Shown here one piece after another: positions 10,045-17,980 of a stretch of 34,707 nucleotides of DNA. Below the pieces are notes generated by a model that was not told the DNA's origin, searched no databases, and saw only the letters and a list, made by a program, of their open reading frames with translations. Origin of the DNA: Mucilaginibacter sp. (GTDB lineage: Bacteria; Bacteroidota; Bacteroidia; Sphingobacteriales; Sphingobacteriaceae); NCBI RefSeq assembly GCF_028288205.1, contig NZ_JAQBOD010000063.1, forward strand, positions 1 through 34,707, read 5' to 3'. Position 1 is the first letter of the stretch. Every line of letters begins with the position of its first letter. The position numbers were made by a program, and so were the translations under genes.

Positions 10045-10082
10045 AACCAACAAAACCTTATTTAAATAAGGTTTTGTTGGTT
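10045..10082. terminator. Perfect 38-bp palindrome downstream of the tandem hydrolase gene
   Basis: The arms 10045-10063 and 10064-10082 are exact reverse complements with no spacer, so the DNA is fully palindromic. On the minus strand it is followed by AAGGTTTTTTTC. It sits 57 bp after the stop codon of the hydrolase at 10139, and terminator is the simplest reading; the folded RNA loop would be AU-rich. Confidence 0.65.
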
Positions 10083-10138
10083 CACAAGGGCAACTTTATT
10101 AGTCGTTGTAATTAGTAATTAAACAGGATAGATTTACG

Positions 10139-11659
10139 CTACTTAACCGCGGCAGAAATAAAATCAACAACCGGCTTTGTATCTTTTAATAAAATATAAT
10201 GACCTTCATCCGCTTTAACAATTACGGTAATTTTTCCGCCCATTTGTTTGTATCGTTTTTCTGCTACCCGGGTTTCATCAGCAAGTGATGGGTCATTACT
10301 ACCCGAAATAAATAGTACGGGTATGTTTGCTTTTGCCAGTGGACTTAAGTTATCAAGCGGTGCAGTTTTACTCATTACTTTAGTTTTAAGTATTGGATTT
10401 TCAGCATATATAGCCGAAACCTTATCCGGATTTTCAATAGCCCATGCAATGGCCTCGCCCGCAGCTGCTCCTGTACCTTCCATTACAGGTTTTTTAGAAA
10501 ATCCGTGATCTGTAAGATGCCTGTAGATCAAATTCCACTGGACCAGTTGGGGGCCATCAGAATTATAGCCTACAGCCCCGGTAACAATGTAGTAACCTTT
10601 AGCAAGCAAAGCCTGGTCAACCGCCGCGTCGCGCCTTACAAAGTCTGACCGGAATACCCATGGGTTACCCGGCGCAGGTTTAGCAGGTTCAATTATGGTG
10701 GTAAATGCTTCTACACCTTGCAGGTTAACTTCGTACTTATTATAACAACCCGTAAATAACGGACCGCGGAAAGTAATAAACGCCCCCTCAACCGGAACAT
10801 ATTTATAAATATTGGCAGAGCTATAATAGGCTGTTTTAGTTGTTGAGTTATTGGCGAATGCGGGGACAGGTATTTTCTCTTCATAAACGCTATGCTCCAT
10901 AAAATCGGCAATTGGTTTAGCATCATGTAAACTATGCGGATGATGGCCAAATCCTTCTTTTATCATTACAGATATTCTGCCGCCAAACTGCTGGTATATG
11001 TTTTCAATCGCGTTTGAGTATTTATTCAATATCGGGTCTATGCTTCCGCAAACGTGCAGTATAGGCACATCATATTTTGCCAGTTCGCCCAATTTTAACA
11101 GGTTATCACGATTACCACCGGGGTTATCCGTATATAAACAGGATACTTTATCGGGATGTGTAGTTGCCCACATATAAGAATACTCGCCTCCCCTGCTCAT
11201 GCCTATAAAACATGGCTTTGCAGATAAGCCATGCTGCTCTGTTAAAAATTTGTACCAGGCATCCCACTGTCTGCCGGGTTTTAATGTAGCATTTGCCGAA
11301 ATATAAGCAATGCAAAAACCGCGTTTTAACAATTCTATTTCGGCCTGTGGCTGATGGTCCCAGTAACATCCCTGCCATGACCACGGATTACCTGCTGCCG
11401 CCTTTTTAGGTACAACAATAATACAGCGCCTTTGGCCCTTCTCCGGATCTTTTACGCCAAATTTTTCGCTTTCGGGAGCTTTATAAGGAGTAATAGCCAG
11501 CGTTTCTTCATCCATAATAAAATCATACCTGTCAAATCCTTCATGCCAGGTAGATTTTTCGCCGGTAAAAGGCACCTGCTGAGATTTAACTGTTTGTGAA
11601 AAAAATAAAGAAAATAAAATTATAGCGGCTATTAACGCCCTACCGGTAAGTGATTTCAT
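10139..11659 (-). CDS. Secreted tandem alpha/beta-hydrolase (second domain lacks the nucleophile)
   Basis: 506 aa with an N-terminal signal segment (about 1-26). Two homologous alpha/beta-hydrolase halves are visible, with matching landmarks NPWSWQG/NPWVFRS, HPDKV/NPDKV and FGGRISVMIK/MGGKITVIVK. The first (about 30-258) has a complete triad: S155 (GMSRGG), D208 (GSIDP), H239 or H240 (GFGHH). The second (about 275-506) keeps D456 (GSNDP) and H487 (DEGHY), but the nucleophile position is glycine (G397 in GTGAAAG). The protein is probably an exported esterase or lipase-like enzyme with one active and one structural or ligand-binding half. Substrate unknown. It lies upstream of the sigma gene, separated by a terminator-like palindrome. 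Confidence 0.82.
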   Translation of the reverse strand: MKSLTGRALIAAIILFSLFFSQTVKSQQVPFTGEKSTWHEGFDRYDFIMDEETLAITPYKAPESEKFGVKDPEKGQRRCIIVVPKKAAAGNPWSWQGCYWDHQPQAEIELLKRGFCIAYISANATLKPGRQWDAWYKFLTEQHGLSAKPCFIGMSRGGEYSYMWATTHPDKVSCLYTDNPGGNRDNLLKLGELAKYDVPILHVCGSIDPILNKYSNAIENIYQQFGGRISVMIKEGFGHHPHSLHDAKPIADFMEHSVYEEKIPVPAFANNSTTKTAYYSSANIYKYVPVEGAFITFRGPLFTGCYNKYEVNLQGVEAFTTIIEPAKPAPGNPWVFRSDFVRRDAAVDQALLAKGYYIVTGAVGYNSDGPQLVQWNLIYRHLTDHGFSKKPVMEGTGAAAGEAIAWAIENPDKVSAIYAENPILKTKVMSKTAPLDNLSPLAKANIPVLFISGSNDPSLADETRVAEKRYKQMGGKITVIVKADEGHYILLKDTKPVVDFISAAVK

Positions 11660-11727
11660 GATAAGTATAATAATTGGTTGATGCTAAAGTACTAACCTGT
11701 TTTTATAGTAGGAAATATCAGTCAATA

Positions 11728-11763
11728 AAAAAAGCCCAATCATTAAAAAATGATTGAGCTTTA
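11728..11763 (-). terminator. Rho-independent terminator of the aldo/keto reductase gene
   Basis: On the minus strand a 10-bp stem (AGCTCAATCA pairing with TGATTGGGCT, one G-U pair) is followed by TTTTTTT. It begins 20 bp past the stop codon at 11783. Confidence 0.85.
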
Positions 11764-11782
11764 AGTAGTTTGAAATAGCAGT

Positions 11783-12772
11783 CTATTTTAAAATACCGTC
11801 GATAATATTCAATTCTTCCTGCGTGAATTTGGTATTCGATAAACAATTCAACGAGTCAAGCAATTGCTCGGGTTTGCTGGCACCAACCAATACCGATGTT
11901 ATGCGATCATCCTTTAATATCCATGACAAAGCCATGTGTGCCAGCTTTTGGCCACGTTGTTTAGCAAGGTCATTTAGTTTTTTAATTTTCTCTATAGTTT
12001 CGGGGGTGATGTTGCTTTCGGTAAGCGAATCACCAATCTTTACCACCCGTGAATCTGCAGGTATGCCGTGCAGGTATTTATCGGTTAACAAGCCCTGGGC
12101 TAATGGAGAAAATGGGATGCAGCCTATTCCTTCTTCTTCCAGCACATCTAACAAACCGCCTTCTACCCATCTTTCAAACATGGAATATTTAGGCTGATGG
12201 ATAATAACAGGTGTACCCATTTGCTTTAACATTTGTATTGCTTTTTTAGCTTCGGGTGCCTGGTAATTTGATATACCAACATACAAAGCTTTGCCCTGGC
12301 GAACGATAAGATCAAGGGCCGCCATGGTTTCTTCCAATGGTGTTTCAGGGTCTGGGCGGTGATGATAGAATATATCAACATAATCCAGCTTCATTCTTTT
12401 CAGGCTTTGGTCAAGGCTGGAAACCAAATATTTTTTGGTGCCCCAATCGCCGTAAGGGCCATCCCACATGGTATAACCGGCTTTTGAAGAAATGATGAGC
12501 TCATCACGATGGTCCCTGAAATCAGAATGCAATATCCTGCCAAAATTCTCCTCGGCCGAACCCGGAGGGGGGCCATAGTTATTAGCAAGATCTATATGGG
12601 TAACGCCGTTATCAAAAGCCGTTTTTATAATGTTGCGGCAGTTTTCAAACTGGTCATAATACCCAAAGTTGTGCCATAGGCCCAATGATACAGCAGGCAG
12701 CTTTAAACCGCTTTTGCCACTGCGCTTATAGGGCATGGATTGGTAACGTTTTTCTGAAGGTTGATACGACAT
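11783..12772 (-). CDS. Aldo/keto reductase, YghZ/L-glyceraldehyde-3-phosphate reductase type
   Basis: 329 aa, complete. The N-terminal block MPYKRSGKSGLKLPAVSLG and NNYGPPPGSAEENFG are characteristic of the E. coli YghZ (Gpr) branch of aldo/keto reductases. The catalytic tetrad is visible: D61, Y66, K97, H137 (or H138). No signal peptide, so it is a cytoplasmic NADPH-dependent reductase of small aldehydes or sugars. Named members reduce L-glyceraldehyde-3-phosphate and methylglyoxal; the physiological substrate here is not shown. Its upstream region carries the 10-bp-phased TACAC array at 12841-12890, which suggests dedicated regulation. Confidence 0.9.
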   Translation of the reverse strand: MSYQPSEKRYQSMPYKRSGKSGLKLPAVSLGLWHNFGYYDQFENCRNIIKTAFDNGVTHIDLANNYGPPPGSAEENFGRILHSDFRDHRDELIISSKAGYTMWDGPYGDWGTKKYLVSSLDQSLKRMKLDYVDIFYHHRPDPETPLEETMAALDLIVRQGKALYVGISNYQAPEAKKAIQMLKQMGTPVIIHQPKYSMFERWVEGGLLDVLEEEGIGCIPFSPLAQGLLTDKYLHGIPADSRVVKIGDSLTESNITPETIEKIKKLNDLAKQRGQKLAHMALSWILKDDRITSVLVGASKPEQLLDSLNCLSNTKFTQEELNIIDGILK

Positions 12773-12840
12773 AAATTTTAGTAATATTTTTTGTGCGAAT
12801 ATAAAGCTTAATTATAATCAGGCAACAGTGAAACATAAAT

Positions 12841-12890
12841 GTACTGTACCATGTACACGTTGATACACTTGGGTACACCTTGGTACACTT
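12841..12890. promoter_or_regulatory. Array of four TACAC motifs at exact 10-bp spacing upstream of the aldo/keto reductase
   Basis: TACAC occurs at 12854, 12864, 12874 and 12884 (GTGTA on the minus strand), one per helical turn, preceded by GTAC-rich sequence and by GTGAAACAT at 12828-12836. It lies 68-118 bp upstream of the aldo/keto reductase start and after the esterase stop. A multi-site operator is the likeliest role (inference). Confidence 0.5.
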
Positions 12891-12936
12891 TTAAAACACA
12901 CTACTCCCGCCGCTTAATTTTCAATACCCAAACACC

Positions 12937-13776
12937 TTAATTTAATTGCGGATTATTCTTTTTAAAATATCCATTAAAAAACAACAATTGGTAATTGAGG
13001 GAGTTTACCCAGTACGGCCATGTATGCCCGCCGGGGCGTGCGATATAATCGTGCGGGATATTTCTTTCCAGCAATTTTTTATGCAGTTCAAGGTTCACTT
13101 TATAAAAGAAATCCTCGGTACCGCAATCAAAAATTATACTTAATGAATTTGGGGTTAGTAAATACAGCATATTAGTAACCGTATTTTTTTCCCAGTTTTC
13201 GGGGTATTCGGCGTAGCTTCCCAATCTTTTAGCCATATCCCAATTGTTAGGGAACGGACGTATATCAACCCCGCCACTCATGCTGCCTACCGCGCCAAAA
13301 ACATTCTGGTGTTTAATGGCCAAATACAGCGCGCCATGTCCGCCCATGCTTAAACCGGTAATAGCCCTGCCTTTTCGGCTTTTTATGGTTTTATAATTTT
13401 TGTCGATATACGCTATCAGCTCTTTAGCTACATACGTTTCATATTTATAGGCCGGATCAACAGGGCTGTCTAAATACCAGCTATTTACACTACCATCAGC
13501 ACAAACTATAATTTCATGATACAAATCACTGCTTACCCCTAATTTAGCAGCGCTTTTTGCCCAGTCGGAATACTTACCTCCTGCACCATGCAATAAATAG
13601 ACCACGGGATATTCCTTGCCTTGCTCATAGCCCTCAGGTGTATACACTACCGCCTTTATTTTTTTGTGCATGGCGTCGCTGTAGGTTTCTACCGTATCAA
13701 CTTTGGCCGCTTTTACTTCATTAATAAACGCTAACGAAATAGACAGGAACAGTATCAGTAATAAATTTTTCTTCAT
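12937..13776 (-). CDS. Secreted esterase-D-like alpha/beta hydrolase
   Basis: Start chosen at ATG 13776 (279 aa) because it opens directly into a signal peptide (MKKNLLLILFLSISLAFINE) and follows the upstream gene's stop by 19 bp; a longer open frame to 13860 would overlap that gene. It has the esterase/acyltransferase pattern of the Esterase D/feruloyl-esterase group: YPVVYLLHGAGG, nucleophile S143 in GLSMGGHG, D222 (GTEDFF) and H251 (PGGHTWPYW). It probably removes acyl groups from carbohydrate or another exported substrate. Likely co-transcribed with the Gfo/Idh/MocA gene. Confidence 0.85.
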   Translation of the reverse strand: MKKNLLLILFLSISLAFINEVKAAKVDTVETYSDAMHKKIKAVVYTPEGYEQGKEYPVVYLLHGAGGKYSDWAKSAAKLGVSSDLYHEIIVCADGSVNSWYLDSPVDPAYKYETYVAKELIAYIDKNYKTIKSRKGRAITGLSMGGHGALYLAIKHQNVFGAVGSMSGGVDIRPFPNNWDMAKRLGSYAEYPENWEKNTVTNMLYLLTPNSLSIIFDCGTEDFFYKVNLELHKKLLERNIPHDYIARPGGHTWPYWVNSLNYQLLFFNGYFKKNNPQLN

Positions 13777-13795
13777 CTGTATATATAACAAGAAT

Positions 13796-15148
13796 TTAAA
13801 CTTTAGGTGCCCATCCCGGTTCATAAGTACGGCTCCACAATTTCTGTGCTTCGGGGTCATTCAGTATGTGCGCGTTCTTAGGGTCCAGGTGCAAGTCGCG
13901 TCCAACACGCCATGAAATGTTACCTAATTGCATTGCTACCACACTCTTATATCCCAGCTCTACATCACAGTTTGGTTTTTTATTATTACGGATAGAATCC
14001 AGGAAGTTAGCAACGTGCAAACTATCCATACCCAAACTCGGGCTGGCGGTATTTCTGCCTTGTATCGCTGCATCTTCGGCCGGTCCTTGTTTTTTTACCT
14101 GTTTTATCATTTTTCCGCTTAGGTCATAAATGGTATAGTCTTCTCCGTCGCTATCCAAACTGCCCTTATCGCCATAAAATATTACACCACGGTCCGCACC
14201 TTCTATCTTCCTGCCGTTCGAACTCCTGTTCTCCCACATCAGCGATACGCGATCTGGATAATCCATCGTTACTATTTGTGTATCGGGTGTTTGCCAGTCA
14301 TCTTTAAACTGGTACCTACCGCCTACCGAGCTTACCCTTGTTGGTAAATCAACATTCAGGCCCCAGCGGGCAAAATCAACCTCGTGCGTACCATTGTTTA
14401 ATGCTTCGCCTGTACCGTAATCCCAAAACCAATGCCAGTTATAATGGATCAATCCGTCCTGATAAGGTTTGCGCGGAGCGGGGCCCTGCCATAGGTCGTA
14501 ATTCAACCAATCGGGTACCGGTGCTGGTTTTAAAAAGGTTTCTTTACGGTTATTGGTATACCAGGCTTTTGCAAAATATACCCGGCCTATAACACCGCCA
14601 TGCAATTCTTCCACACACTGTATAGCCTGTGGCGACGAGCGGCGCTGTGCCCCCATTTGTACTATACGGTTATATTTACGTGCAGCCTGTACTGCTAATT
14701 CTCCTTCGTGCGGGTTATGGCTCAATGGTTTTTCTACATATACGTGTTTGCCTGCCTGGCAACCCATTATAGCCATTGGCGCGTGCCAGTGATCTGGTGT
14801 GGCAATGTAAACCGCGTCAATATCTTTATCCTGCATCACTTTACGCACATCGCCCTCGCCTTTTGGCGCGGCCTGCCCGGTTATTGCCGATACAGATTTC
14901 TGCACTTTAGGTATCGTTCTTGAATCCACATCGCAAACGGTATTTATCATCAAATTTTGCTGATGAGCAAACGTGCCCGACATGCTGCCGCCCCTGCCAT
15001 TAAGCCCGATGATGGCTACATGGATACGGTCGTTAGCGCCGATAATTCTTTTATAACTTGATGCCGTAAAACTGAAAGCTTTGCTGCCTAAAGCAATGCC
15101 GCCGGTAGTAATAGCCACCTTTCTGATGAAATCGCGTCTTTTCTCCAT
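13796..15148 (-). CDS. Tat-exported Gfo/Idh/MocA-family oxidoreductase
   Basis: 450 aa. The N-terminus has a twin-arginine motif (RRDFIRK) and a hydrophobic segment to about residue 27, so it is exported folded with its cofactor. The Rossmann nucleotide site is at 43-53 (VAIIGLNGRGG), the family EKP motif at 139-141 (VYVEKPLSHNP), and a C-terminal alpha/beta substrate domain follows. Family members oxidise or epimerise sugars using bound NAD(P). Such periplasmic members are abundant in Bacteroidota and often accompany carbohydrate loci. The specific sugar is unknown. It starts a small minus-strand unit with the esterase. Confidence 0.88.
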   Translation of the reverse strand: MEKRRDFIRKVAITTGGIALGSKAFSFTASSYKRIIGANDRIHVAIIGLNGRGGSMSGTFAHQQNLMINTVCDVDSRTIPKVQKSVSAITGQAAPKGEGDVRKVMQDKDIDAVYIATPDHWHAPMAIMGCQAGKHVYVEKPLSHNPHEGELAVQAARKYNRIVQMGAQRRSSPQAIQCVEELHGGVIGRVYFAKAWYTNNRKETFLKPAPVPDWLNYDLWQGPAPRKPYQDGLIHYNWHWFWDYGTGEALNNGTHEVDFARWGLNVDLPTRVSSVGGRYQFKDDWQTPDTQIVTMDYPDRVSLMWENRSSNGRKIEGADRGVIFYGDKGSLDSDGEDYTIYDLSGKMIKQVKKQGPAEDAAIQGRNTASPSLGMDSLHVANFLDSIRNNKKPNCDVELGYKSVVAMQLGNISWRVGRDLHLDPKNAHILNDPEAQKLWSRTYEPGWAPKV

Positions 15149-15351
15149 TATAAATATTTTAGATGTTTGGTTTAATTTGGTTTGGTGAATAAAGTTACAA
15201 TAAATTCAATATTAGGTGATATTTTATAAAATTGTCTGTGTAATAATTTAAATACAACAAAGTATCGAGCATTTTTGTAACGAAGATTATAACATTGCAA
15301 TGTTAAGTATTCTAAATATCTGTATATTAGGGCAACCTATCTATCATACTT

Positions 15352-17199
15352 ATGAAAGCCAAACCTATGTTCTTTATCGTTTCGTTAGTTGCAATTTTAA
15401 TTGTTGCAGTTTTTCTTTTTTTCCATTTTAGAAACTCACGTAAGAGTGAAATAACCGAGGTAAAACAATTTTTAGCAAGGTTTAATAAAATTATAGCCGA
15501 AGGGAGTCTTGATTCATTAAATACTTGTTTTTGGCAAGGAAAAAAGGCCCCGTCGATTGAAAAATTGATTCAATATCTACCGACTATTGATGGAGACGAT
15601 ATTACACTAAAAGTTGAGCTAAACGTTGAGGCTTCAGAAATTATAAAAAACAACTCTGATGAAATAGAAGTCAAAGTGCCTCTTGTTTTAATATATAAAC
15701 CTTTTAAACCCAAGCCGTCTTTTTTAATTCTTACCCTTAGAAAAACTAATACAAATCAATTTAAAATATCTCAGGCAGACGTAAAGCAATTTATAACTGA
15801 TTATACCGCGTATATTAACTTTGTTGAAAAGGATGAAATTTTAAAGCAGGCAGCTTCATTTGATCCCATCACTTTAGCTTCATTAAAAACAGCCAGTCAT
15901 TTAAAAACCAACTATGACAGTGTGGTTTGGTTCCAACATATAAATGATAAAACTTATTACTTCGTTGTAAAAGGGAAGTTAAATACATACTTCATGTTTC
16001 CTGATATGGCTAAAGAAAATCACGATGATAAGCCAACTTATAAAATGGGTTTAGTCAACCCTGAACTAAAGGAAATTATTCCTGCTGAATATGATCTAAT
16101 ACACAATATAAATGGCACTATTGATGGCCTCATTGAGGTAGAAAAAAATGATAAAAAAGGCTTTTATAATTTGGAAGGAAAAAAAATAGCAGAAGTAAAG
16201 TATGATCAAATTATCCCATTAAATGATCCTGAAAATGTTGCTGTTTTGAAAAATGGGAATGATTTTTTTTATTTAAAAGCTGATCTTACGATATCAGAAA
16301 AACTTCCTGATTTTAAAATAGTTACTATAATTCCAAAAGTAAAATATCTTAACGAAACTTTTACCTTAAATAATTCAAGGTCAAAAAACATAATAGAATT
16401 CAATTCTATTACAGCTAATAATTCAATTATAATTTCTCCGTCATACTTGGTTGATATGCAATTAGCACCTAAGTTTATCTATCTTCAAAACACGCTAAGA
16501 CACACTGATAAAAGCGATAGCGATTTTGATAGCGAGGCTGATAGTGACGATTTGATATATTATACTATGAGCTATCAAAATTATGTTAAAAATGAAGACA
16601 ATTGGTTTGATAACATTTATTTCTCATTACTTTCAAAAGACCATTCCCAAATAAACGAAAAGAAAAATGTTATCGTGGTTGATAAAAGAGCAAACAAATT
16701 ATATGGAACAACTATTAACCCTGAATTGACTTTCCAAAGTGAAAAAGAAAAAGAGGAAAATGATAATAAGTGCAATGAAAATAGTTTCAGAGCAATCAAT
16801 GATACTTTGTTCGAGTTCAAAACAACATCCAGTTTAAACGGCGTTCCGTTCTGCGAGATTAACACTGGGCCACGCTATTATTACTCGCATCTAACAAATG
16901 GTAAAATGGAAGAAGTTATAACAGAGGGTTGGTTCAAATTTACAAAATATGTAAAGATTGACGATTCATATCTAAAAGGCTGTTATGATGGTAAAAATAG
17001 CTACCCAAATATGACCATGACCAGTTGGATGCTTTACGAAATGTACGATAGATATGGTTACAAACCAACGGATTATAGTTTAATTGATAAAAATAATAAA
17101 CCAGCGAATAAAATATATAATGAAACTTTTAGCGACATTGAAAAATATAATATGCAATGGCTAAACAAAAAAGTAGAACAAATGGAAAAGTCGAAGTGA
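15352..17199 (+). CDS. Membrane-anchored protein with WG-like repeats, function unknown
   Basis: 615 aa. A single N-terminal membrane segment (about 6-26, FFIVSLVAILIVAVFLFFHF) is followed by a soluble region. Residues about 230-315 carry two or three degenerate WG-type beta repeats (MGLVNPELKEIIPAEYDLI; KKGFYNLEGKKIAEVKYDQI). A short acidic stretch (DSDFDSEADSDD) lies near residue 390. The remainder is not recognised. Its codons are much more AT-rich than those of its neighbours, and it is the only plus-strand gene between 1 and 27 kb, sitting between two minus-strand metabolic units. This suggests an inserted accessory gene. A second Met at residue 6 is an alternative start. Confidence 0.75.
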   Translation: MKAKPMFFIVSLVAILIVAVFLFFHFRNSRKSEITEVKQFLARFNKIIAEGSLDSLNTCFWQGKKAPSIEKLIQYLPTIDGDDITLKVELNVEASEIIKNNSDEIEVKVPLVLIYKPFKPKPSFLILTLRKTNTNQFKISQADVKQFITDYTAYINFVEKDEILKQAASFDPITLASLKTASHLKTNYDSVVWFQHINDKTYYFVVKGKLNTYFMFPDMAKENHDDKPTYKMGLVNPELKEIIPAEYDLIHNINGTIDGLIEVEKNDKKGFYNLEGKKIAEVKYDQIIPLNDPENVAVLKNGNDFFYLKADLTISEKLPDFKIVTIIPKVKYLNETFTLNNSRSKNIIEFNSITANNSIIISPSYLVDMQLAPKFIYLQNTLRHTDKSDSDFDSEADSDDLIYYTMSYQNYVKNEDNWFDNIYFSLLSKDHSQINEKKNVIVVDKRANKLYGTTINPELTFQSEKEKEENDNKCNENSFRAINDTLFEFKTTSSLNGVPFCEINTGPRYYYSHLTNGKMEEVITEGWFKFTKYVKIDDSYLKGCYDGKNSYPNMTMTSWMLYEMYDRYGYKPTDYSLIDKNNKPANKIYNETFSDIEKYNMQWLNKKVEQMEKSK

Positions 17200-17324
17200 T
17201 CTGTTTCATTTGTTCCAATATTCAATCAACATACTTACGTTACCGATGATTAATACCATAAAATGGTGGCGCTATATTGTCAGTAATCTTATTTCATTCT
17301 ATTCGCATGCGCGTGAACAAATAA

Positions 17325-17906
17325 TTACGTTTTTATAAACACCGTCATACTCCGCGGCCCATGTGCACCTATAACCAACGACTGTTCAATATCCGCAGTT
17401 TTTGATGGCCCTGCTATGAATGATGCAAAACCATAAGACGGTAACAGGCTTATTTTATCATAAGCTTCGGCCATGGTTGGTACTATTTCGCCGCCATCAA
17501 TTACAACTGCTAAATGCTGGGTTATAAATGGCAATACCCGCAAACCCATATTATCTTCGGTTATCCAGACCGCGCCGTTCTCGGCTACACCGAAATGGGC
17601 CTTAATAACCGCCAGTTCTACATCATACAGCCCATGCGGATCGGAGTTTTCCGGGATGCCTTTAAAACCGGTTAATTCTGCAATTGGCGTTACAACTCTT
17701 GTTGTGCTATAATTTTCAGTAATAAATGCCGCTATCTCTTCCCAGCTATTTACGTGTATAGCCTTGCCACCAATGTTTGTTAATACCTGCACAAATTGCT
17801 CTACAGAACCCACCTCGCCGGTTTTAAACGCGCTCAAGTCAGGCAGCTCACTTTTTGGTGGCTGATTATTGGCAACTGCCGCTAATATTTTTTCCCTCGT
17901 GGTCAT
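17325..17906 (-). CDS. lutC: LutC-type LUD-domain lactate utilisation protein
   Basis: 193 aa from ATG 17906 (MTTREKILAAVANNQPP), preferred over a GTG five codons upstream because it matches the usual N-terminus. It is one LUD domain (DUF162) with conserved features such as GVAENGAVWIT and GPSKTADIEQSLVIGAHGP. LutC is part of the LutABC complex that oxidises L-lactate to pyruvate in bacteria. It is last in the fucose cluster, 73 bp after lutB, and the gap contains the second phased motif array, so it may also have its own promoter. Confidence 0.9.
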   Translation of the reverse strand: MTTREKILAAVANNQPPKSELPDLSAFKTGEVGSVEQFVQVLTNIGGKAIHVNSWEEIAAFITENYSTTRVVTPIAELTGFKGIPENSDPHGLYDVELAVIKAHFGVAENGAVWITEDNMGLRVLPFITQHLAVVIDGGEIVPTMAEAYDKISLLPSYGFASFIAGPSKTADIEQSLVIGAHGPRSMTVFIKT

Positions 17907-17927
17907 ACTATTTATTTTCACTGTAGG

Positions 17928-17980
17928 TGTATACGGTAAGTGTATACACTATATACACCCATATACACCCGTATACACTT
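17928..17980. promoter_or_regulatory. Array of TATACAC motifs between lutB and lutC
   Basis: TACAC occurs at 17945, 17954, 17964 and 17974 (spacing 9, 10, 10), preceded by GTGTATACG at 17928-17936. A perfect 12-bp palindrome AGTGTATACACT covers 17939-17950. The block ends at the lutB stop codon and lies 22-78 bp upstream of the chosen lutC ATG. The layout resembles the array upstream of the aldo/keto reductase gene. Operator role is inferred. Confidence 0.5.

Noticed and set aside
13777..13860. Upstream extension of the esterase reading frame
   Set aside because: It would overlap the Gfo/Idh/MocA gene and place 28 non-signal residues before a clear signal peptide.
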